Below, in pieces: positions 31,120 to 35,445 of a DNA stretch of 35,445 nucleotides. The position numbers and the translations under genes are program-made. Source of the stretch: Chara braunii (taxonomy: Eukaryota; Streptophyta; Charophyceae; Charales; Characeae); contig BFEA01000278.1 in the NCBI GenBank assembly GCA_003427395.1, positions 1,279,464 to 1,314,908 on the forward strand, written 5' to 3'. Position 1 is the first letter of the stretch; each line of letters opens with the position of its first letter. The notes below the pieces were generated by a model. It did not search any database. It saw nothing but the letters and a program-made list of their open reading frames with translations, and was not told the origin of the DNA.

Positions 31120-31724
31120 AATCTTTGGCACACCCCCTTTTTGCACTTCCAAGCCCACTCACACTCCGATCAGGAAGTCGCATCGGGCGTGAGGTTGGCG
31201 TCACAATGGGGCAGGTTGGCACCACAATTGTGGTGCGAGAGCAAGGTCGTACCAGTCCCTCATCACGTTGTCGCGCGTGGCGGTCTCGCACCCTATTGGG
31301 AGCGCAGAATCTCACGGTCGTGTCACGCACGATATATTCTTGAGAAAGAACCAGTCAGCACTCCAACCGTGCGCGCGTGCTATGCCTCTCACGACACCCC
31401 ACGACAGGTCGGGGAGCCGCAAGGTACAACTTACCTCTACCCAAGGGGCTGTCATAGGTGTATCCCTGCTGAGCTACTGACCCACATGCAAAGGCTTTTA
31501 CATGCCTTTGTAGAGGTAGGTCGGCCGAGGGCGTTTGCTCGATCGCTATAGCATAAAATGGGATACGCGCGATAAGACGCCTAGAACTGACCCGTTAGAT
31601 ATTGAGGTCGAACTTTTAAAAAACAGTCTATTTTCGCTACTGCGTAATATAACACTCTTCGACCGATATCAATCAAACCTTCTGTCTACCAAAGGACGTC
31701 ATATCTCTCTTAACAAGTTATGGC
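31120..31724. other. Stretch with overlapping short ORFs, no supported gene
   Basis: Three plus-strand frames and one minus-strand frame are open for 65-136 codons over the same bases, so none is favoured. The composition turns AT-rich after about 31590. No known motif was found. Confidence 0.35.
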
Positions 31725-31730
31725 TCAGCT

Positions 31731-31883
31731 AACATCAGAATATTATAGAGGTTAAGTCGGACATATGATGAATACGAAAGTATTACCACCGAGAACCCTT
31801 CCCACTTTCACAAGTGTTGTGTGTCCGAGACTCTTCAACAGACAATGTCCAGTTCAATCCAAAGTCACGCACAAAAACAGATC
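31731..31883. repeat. Dispersed repeat, copy 1
   Basis: Matches 35293-35445 with no gap at a constant offset of 3562. The first ~62 bases differ at about 11 positions; the remaining ~93 are identical up to the window edge. It may be part of an LTR or another interspersed repeat. Confidence 0.85.
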
Positions 31884-33489
31884 TGCACAGAATAATGCAA
31901 AGACAGTTCACATGCCATGCACTAACGGGGTCAACCATCAACTATTGACCTTGTCTCTCACTTCCCAAACCATGCATGACAACCTTGTCTTTCCTGAGAC
32001 GTAAGCCCAACCCCCTCACATTTCTACAAAGGACCCTTGAGAGTGACTAGGACCATTTACGTAATGACCACAGGCGACAGTTTAACTGACCTCAGGGTTT
32101 TACTTTAGAAGCGGGTATCAAGTCAAAGAGGAAAGTTGAATCGGTAACAACCGACTTGTTATCGAGAGATAACATAAATTTGAGTCCTTTACGTAGGACT
32201 TCTTCCTTGAAATGCAGTAGATCAAAACAGAGACATGCACACACACAGGTCAACAAAGATTCAACACCCCCACTTGATTCCCACATATTGATATTTAAGG
32301 ATCGAGCCCCTACACATAGGTAGTGAGCTCTGGGATCGACCTCCCAGGTCTAATCCCTAGTCTTACTCTCACAACCCTACCCTAAGCCGTCTTTCACTCT
32401 CTCCTTTTACTTAAGGAGTCTCATGCCTGCATCCTAAGTCATTTTTAGGAAAACTCATGTTTACCCTACTCTCAGTCCCTGCATTTTCTCTCTTGGAAAT
32501 AAGCGCACCGTTTGGCGCTTATGTAGACGCTGTATAGTTCATTCATCATCGTGGCCTTCCATCCGAAAGCCATGGATAACTATGGACTACACGGTGGTTC
32601 TTTTTTCTACTAGCATCCTTTTTTCCGCGGTCCTATCTTCTTTCTTTGTTGCTTTTCTAGGTTCTGGAGTCTTTGCCTCAACACAAGTATTGTTCCTTCC
32701 TTTCTCTCCAATTTGTCCTGACATACTCAAGTAGTAGATCAATTCAGACATGAATCTTCTGCTACTTTGCCAATACCAAGCAACCTGTTACTCGAACAGA
32801 TAGTCGAGTAAGTCACACACGAGTACTTGATCCCTTTTTTAGTTTCACTCAATGTATACATAAGATCTGCTCAGAGTAACAGGATAGCTCACACATGAGC
32901 ATCCTTCCTACAACAAATAATTAAGGCTCCTACAGAAGCACCCTACTACTTGTTTCAGGTATCATTCTGAAAAGATCTTGATATCAACCCTTTCCAGAGG
33001 TTAATAACGGTCTGCGTGAATAATAGGCGACATGCACAAGAGTCTTCTACTATCACGTGACAAGGTCCACTTAATGAGCGCATTTAGGATAATCCTAACA
33101 AGGGTATCATGTTGCCCTTCCGAAGCTGACCGTCCTAAGACCGTGTTAGTTTGGACAGAAGACGAGTGTTTAGGGTATTCCTACAGGAGTACCCTCTTAG
33201 CGAGTTAGTACAGAATCAAGTAGGTAATAGACAGACCCCAAGAGAGGGCCCTCTACTACTTTCCTTGGGTAATGAGTAGTCCAACCGTTAAACAAGTAAT
33301 AGGGTAACTCCTACAGAAACCTCCCCTCTACCGGTTTGGTGGTCGGACTATCAGAGAGCAAGTAAGCTGGGAAAGGACGAGTAGGAATGTGATTTCCTAC
33401 TTTTTGCAGATTGTTAGTCATCCTTAGACTCAAGCGTGTGAATAGGACGACCCTCCCTGGAGTCTTCCTTATTATTTTCTAAGAGTCAA
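31884..33489. other. AT-rich non-coding stretch with short recurring motifs
   Basis: No ORF above about 65 codons looks coding. Phrases such as CTCACACATGAG (near 32890) and CTACAGAAGCACC/CTACAGGAGTACC recur at irregular spacing, a decayed form of the array that follows. Confidence 0.4.
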
Positions 33490-34380
33490 ACCCCTCTTCC
33501 CGTCACGACGACACTCGATCTGGTAGATGGTAAGGTAACTCACACATGAGTACCTAGTTTACTTCATAAGTTAATGTTGGACATCCTTTCCTGCCACGAC
33601 GACAGCCGATCTGGTAAGGTAACGAGGCAACTCACACATGAGTGCCTAAGTTAGCTCATAGTCAGTGTCAGAACCCTGCTCCTGTCACGATGACAGCCGA
33701 TCTGGTAGAAAGCGCCTATTTTAGTTCGTAAGTTTATTGTCAGATACCCCTTCCCGTCACGACGACAGTCGTTACGTTAGAGAGTACTTAGATTATCTCA
33801 TAAGTATTCGTCAGATACCCTCTTCCCATCACGACGACAATCGATCCGGTAGAAAGTACAAATTTTAGTTCATCAGACACCCCCTTCCCGTCACGACGAC
33901 AGTCGTTACGGTCGATGGTACCCAATTTTAGTTCATAAGTTATTGTTAGATACCCCTTTTCTCATCTCGACGACAACCGATTTGGTAAGGAGTACTTGAA
34001 TTAGTTCGTAAGTAACTATTTGTACCCTCGTTCCATCACCACGACAACCGTTCTGGTAGAGAGCACTTAGATTGGTTCATAAGTAGTTGTTTGTACCCTC
34101 GTCCCCTCACGACGACAGCCGCTTAGGTAGAGAATACTTAGCCTAGTTTATAAATATTTTGTTTGCACCCTCATCCCCTCACGGTGACAGCCGATCAGGT
34201 AGAGAGTACTTAGATTAGTTTATAAGCAGTTATTTGCACCCTCGTCCCCTCGCGACGACAGCCGCTCAGGGATGCGAGTACTTAGATTAGTTCATAGATT
34301 ATTATTAGGACCCCCTTCCCGTCACGACGACAGTAGGATCGGCAGAGGGCAAGGTGATTCACACAAGAGTACCTAATTGT
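33490..34380. repeat. Tandem array, ~71-bp unit, about twelve copies
   Basis: The anchor TCACGACGACAGCCGATCTGG recurs, diverged, near 33503, 33594, 33685, 33758, 33829, 33891, 33963, 34036, 34107, 34180, 34250 and 34321. The two first units are longer (about 91) because they carry an extra ACTCACACATGAGT segment; most others are 62-73 bases. Most units also carry GAGAGTACTTAGATTAGTTCA. Confidence 0.9.
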
Positions 34381-35029
34381 CAACCCTTAGTCAACTCAGA
34401 GCATGCACAAGTAACACGATGGCTCACACATGAGTCTCCATCGCCCCGCTTTGTTCTTCAATCCCAAACAGTCTAGGTTCCTTCTTGGATACTTTAGGTT
34501 CTTTTTCTTCCTCCAGGCATGATTCTTACTTCAACCATATATTCACATCCCCTTCTGTTGACTTTAGTCATGAAGAAACATAAAATGGTATATCACAAGA
34601 TTCACAAGTCATGCAGGCAGTCCTAATAGAGAGGCGAAGCCTGTAAGGGTATATGGGAAAAGGTAAGGTGATGCGTACCTCATGGTTCCCTGCCTCGAGA
34701 GTTCCTCCTGAACTCCGGCAGAGCTCCCACAATCGCCATGTCATTGATCCCGTATCATACATGCAATGGGATGTCTGGACCTTTATAGGAATATATTATT
34801 AGACAAGTTATAGTATTGAAGAGATTGGTTCATGAGATGATCAAACAGGGAAAAGAATGGAGGAGGATGGAGGAGGTAGGCATCTGAGAGGATCGGACAA
34901 AGATAAGAATAGTGAAGGATGGAGGAGGTAGGTACCATGATAGTGTTTCCCTCCTCTCCAAAGCCCCATGCATAACTCGTACTGTTTTAATGGCAAAACA
35001 ACAAAACAACCCATAACAATAATAATAAT
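34381..35029. other. Non-coding stretch
   Basis: There is one further CTCACACATGAGTCTCC phrase near 34421 and a diverged direct repeat GGAGGATGGAGGAGGTAGG near 34859-34932. No gene is supported. Confidence 0.4.
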
Positions 35030-35031
35030 AA

Positions 35032-35074
35032 CTAGCTAGCCGCCCGCGGTGCGGGCGGTGCGGGCAATGCCCGC
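35032..35074 (-). mobile_element. Candidate Helitron 3' terminus
   Basis: Read on the minus strand, a perfect 8-bp GC-rich hairpin (CCGCCCGC-ACC-GCGGGCGG, 35058-35040) is followed by CTAGCTAG and then T. Helitrons end in a GC-rich hairpin a few bases before CTRR and insert between A and T, so CTAG|T fits. A second perfect hairpin, GCGGGC-AAT-GCCCGC, lies at 35060-35074. The element body would extend to the right, where the assembly is broken at 35239, so no 5' TC end or Rep/helicase can be checked. Confidence 0.35.
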
Positions 35075-35169
35075 AAAAAAAAAAAAAAGTTTAGCCGCAA
35101 ACCAACTGCTAAATTTCAACATTGTTAACGAATTCAAGAAACGGAATACACATAGAGAGACAGAGAAAG

Positions 35170-35172
<3 letters not shown>

Positions 35173-35216
<44 letters not shown>
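35173..35216. repeat. (GA)n microsatellite
   Basis: GA dinucleotide run of about 44 bases, ending some 22 bases before the adapter sequence. Confidence 0.97.
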
Positions 35217-35219
<3 letters not shown>

Positions 35220-35238
35220 GAGAGACACAGATAAAGAG

Positions 35239-35276
35239 CTGTCTCTTATACACATCTAGATGTGTATAAGAGACAG
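35239..35276. other. Nextera mate-pair junction adapter (sequencing artefact)
   Basis: The bases are CTGTCTCTTATACACATCT followed directly by AGATGTGTATAAGAGACAG. This is the Tn5 19-bp mosaic end and its reverse complement, which together form the 38-bp circularisation junction of Nextera mate-pair libraries. All 38 bases match. A natural perfect palindrome of this exact sequence in a plant-type genome is not credible. The sequences on its two sides should not be treated as neighbours. Confidence 0.97.
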
Positions 35277-35292
35277 GGTTTGAACTTAACTG

Positions 35293-35445
35293 AACATCAG
35301 GATAATATGGAAGTTAAATTGGACATATAATGAATATAGAAGTATTACCGCCGAGAACCCTTCCCACTTTCACAAGTGTTGTGTGTCCGAGACTCTTCAA
35401 CAGACAATGTCCAGTTCAATCCAAAGTCACGCACAAAAACAGATC
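35293..35445. repeat. Dispersed repeat, copy 2, beyond the adapter
   Basis: Gapless match to 31731-31883. All the mismatches lie in the first ~62 bases and the rest is identical to the window edge. It is present only because of the artefactual join at 35239-35276. Confidence 0.85.

Noticed and set aside
35239-35276. Natural Tn5/IS50 insertion
   Set aside because: Only two mosaic ends back to back are present, with no transposase and no 9-bp target duplication. The exact 38-base junction is a library construct.
1-35445. tRNA, rRNA or organelle genes
   Set aside because: No cloverleaf with a GGTTC-type T-loop or conserved rRNA segment was recognised by eye. A tRNA-detection program would settle it.

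Overview
The window looks like repeat-rich nuclear DNA of a plant-lineage eukaryote. It holds LTR retrotransposon debris, satellites of 80-91 bp periods, microsatellites and no bacterial-type operon. The retroelement proteins, their downstream acidic proteins and a Dnmt3-like methyltransferase fragment suggest a streptophyte alga (Chara-like) or another early-diverging plant. That placement is inference from protein style and could not be checked here.

Region 1 (1-12.5 kb) is a large, decayed Ty3/gypsy-type element. An LTR cut by the window edge (1-724, ending TACA) is followed four bases later by a possible primer-binding site. Next come a short acidic pseudogene and three tandem, diverged copies of an unrecognised ~270-residue gene (2.14-4.91 kb). 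Then follow gag with a CCHC knuckle, protease, reverse transcriptase (RT), RNase H, integrase with an intact D,D35E, and an unusual ~290-codon acidic extension with two SUMO-interaction-like motifs. The reading frame changes several times and is broken by stops that can mostly be explained as C-to-T or G-to-A changes.

Region 2 (12.5-24.2 kb) is mostly non-coding. It holds three direct-repeat arrays and then a fragment of a Dnmt3-like cytosine-5 DNA methyltransferase (15585-16037, two stops). A possible LTR start follows at 16.33 kb, then two tandem ~1.4 kb units packed with perfect short hairpins. After these come a polypyrimidine tract, a 91-bp satellite, an 80/82-bp alternating satellite, a third ~80-bp satellite and a (CT)n tract. 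A second LTR copy (24181-24586, about 95% identical to the first where they overlap) closes the region. The two LTRs may bound one 24-kb element or may be two family members.

Region 3 (24.6-28.8 kb) is a second, 5'-truncated retroelement: a dead integrase (third catalytic residue Lys, core shortened), then proline-rich, acidic and unrecognised downstream ORFs. Region 4 (28.8-31.5 kb) has a TATA box with a consensus splice donor and an unrecognised decayed ORF. Region 5 (31.5-35.0 kb) has no genes but carries a 12-copy ~71-bp array.

The right end is not trustworthy. Positions 35239-35276 match, base for base, the 38-bp junction adapter of Nextera mate-pair libraries. What follows is a second copy of sequence found 3562 bp upstream, so the join is almost certainly a library or assembly artefact.
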